Below the pieces are notes generated by a model. That model searched no databases, was not told the DNA's origin, and worked only from the letters and a program-made list of their open reading frames with translations. A program made the position numbers and the translations under genes. Of a stretch of 55,510 nucleotides of DNA, positions 54,926 through 55,510 are shown piece after piece (position 1 is the first letter of the stretch; each line of letters starts with the position of its first letter). Source of the DNA: Planctomycetota bacterium (GTDB taxonomy: Bacteria > Planctomycetota > PLA2 > JAEUHO01); NCBI GenBank assembly GCA_030066775.1, contig JASJAY010000006.1:1-55510 (forward strand), given 5' to 3'.

Positions 54926-55510
54926 CTAACCGAACCGACCCGTCACGTAGTCCTCGGTCTCCTTCAGAAGCGGCTTCATGAAGATCGCGTCCGTCGGACC
55001 GAACTCCACGAGGCGCCCCAAGTACATGAATGCAGTGAAGTCGCTGGCGCGCGAAGCCTGCTGCATGTTGTGCGTCACGATGAGGATCGTGTACTGGCCC
55101 TTGAGCTCCTGGATCAGGTCCTCGATGCGGCCGGTGGCGATCGGATCGAGCGCGGAGCACGGCTCGTCGAGCAGGAGGATCTCGGGCTCGCCGGCGATCG
55201 CGCGCGCGATGCACAGACGCTGCTGCTGGCCGCCCGACAGCGCCAGCGCGCTGTCCTTCAAACGGTCGCTGACCTCGTTCCAGAGGCCGACGCCCTTCAG
55301 GCTCGTCTCGCAGATCTCGTCCAGCACGTTCTTGTCGCGCACGCCGTCGATGCGCAGCGAGTACACCACGTTGTCGTAGATGGTCATCGGGAACGGGTTC
55401 GGCTTCTGGAACACCATGCCGATGCGCTTGCGCAGCTCGATGACGTCCGTCGAGGGGCCGTAGACCGAGTCCCCGCGGAGCAGCATGTCGCCCTTGATGC
55501 TGACCGACGG
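54926..55510 (-). CDS. pstB: Phosphate ABC transporter ATP-binding protein PstB (5' partial)
   Basis: The frame is open to the window edge, so only the last 194 residues are present. '[34 protein letters not shown]' (Q-loop with the PstB-specific KPNPFP), '[46 protein letters not shown]' (signature and Walker B) and '[32 protein letters not shown]' identify PstB. It energises high-affinity phosphate uptake by PstCA. The rest of pst/pho probably lies beyond the window. The 85-base gap to the repeat lipoprotein holds no clear terminator. Confidence 0.95.
   Translation of the reverse strand, partial: PSVSIKGDMLLRGDSVYGPSTDVIELRKRIGMVFQKPNPFPMTIYDNVVYSLRIDGVRDKNVLDEICETSLKGVGLWNEVSDRLKDSALALSGGQQQRLCIARAIAGEPEILLLDEPCSALDPIATGRIEDLIQELKGQYTILIVTHNMQQASRASDFTAFMYLGRLVEFGPTDAIFMKPLLKETEDYVTGRFG

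Overview
The window is GC-rich (roughly 70 % by eye), densely coded bacterial chromosome: about 45 protein genes, one tRNA, no rRNA, no CRISPR array and no recognisable transposase or phage gene. The gene mix suggests a high-GC member of the Planctomycetota. It includes a HEAT plus prenyltransferase-like toroid protein, a HExxH peptidase of DUF1570 type, two large proteins of repeated carboxypeptidase-regulatory-like domains, FHA and Ser/Thr kinase genes, and PilZ/HD-GYP signalling. This placement is inference; Myxococcota or another deep lineage is not excluded.

Layout. 1-5.1 kb: 3' end of a spermidine-synthase-like/TPR protein, RNase D, an extremely Asp-rich small protein (minus strand) and glutamine-dependent NAD+ synthetase. 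5.1-10.1 kb: an RlmI-like rRNA methyltransferase with an Arg/Gly/Asp-rich tail, an FHA protein coupled to an FHA-kinase, a Nudix hydrolase and a nucleotide-pyrophosphatase-like enzyme. 10.2-13 kb: groES-groEL with a co-oriented degenerate receiver-domain gene. 13-18.1 kb: exported proteins, including the 941-codon-frame HEAT/toroid protein. 18.2-23.4 kb: two PilZ genes, a double-parvulin lipoprotein, an HD-GYP response regulator and a family 2 glycosyltransferase, plausibly a c-di-GMP/exopolysaccharide module. 23.5-29.1 kb: ligA, the exported peptidase and a secretin-like protein. 29.1-34.5 kb: two paralogous eight-repeat anchored proteins. 34.6-38.4 kb: a FecCD/BtuC-type ABC importer, DoxX and a small lipoprotein. 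38.4-43.1 kb: a Ski2-like helicase, a membrane Ser/Thr kinase and a DUF420 protein. 43.2-48.8 kb: tRNA-Gly with promoter and terminator, a perfect 34-bp inverted repeat, a small SET-domain protein, a hybrid histidine kinase, a Lon-like protease, and a structured RNA candidate ending in an intrinsic terminator before uppP. 49.6-53.8 kb: a four-gene operon pairing a MacB/LolD-type ABC exporter module with a ZnuA-like metal-binding lipoprotein. 53.8-55.5 kb: a lipoprotein of four tandem copies of an unrecognised ~65-residue unit, and the 3' part of pstB.

Two features stand out beyond gene content. First, at least eleven start codons sit 6-9 nt after a -10-like hexamer (usually TANNNT, often TAGGCT) and lack a Shine-Dalgarno sequence, so leaderless transcription is probably common here. 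Second, an 86-nt element with perfect 34-bp arms and locally lower GC lies 65 nt after tRNA-Gly and resembles a non-coding mobile or RNA element.
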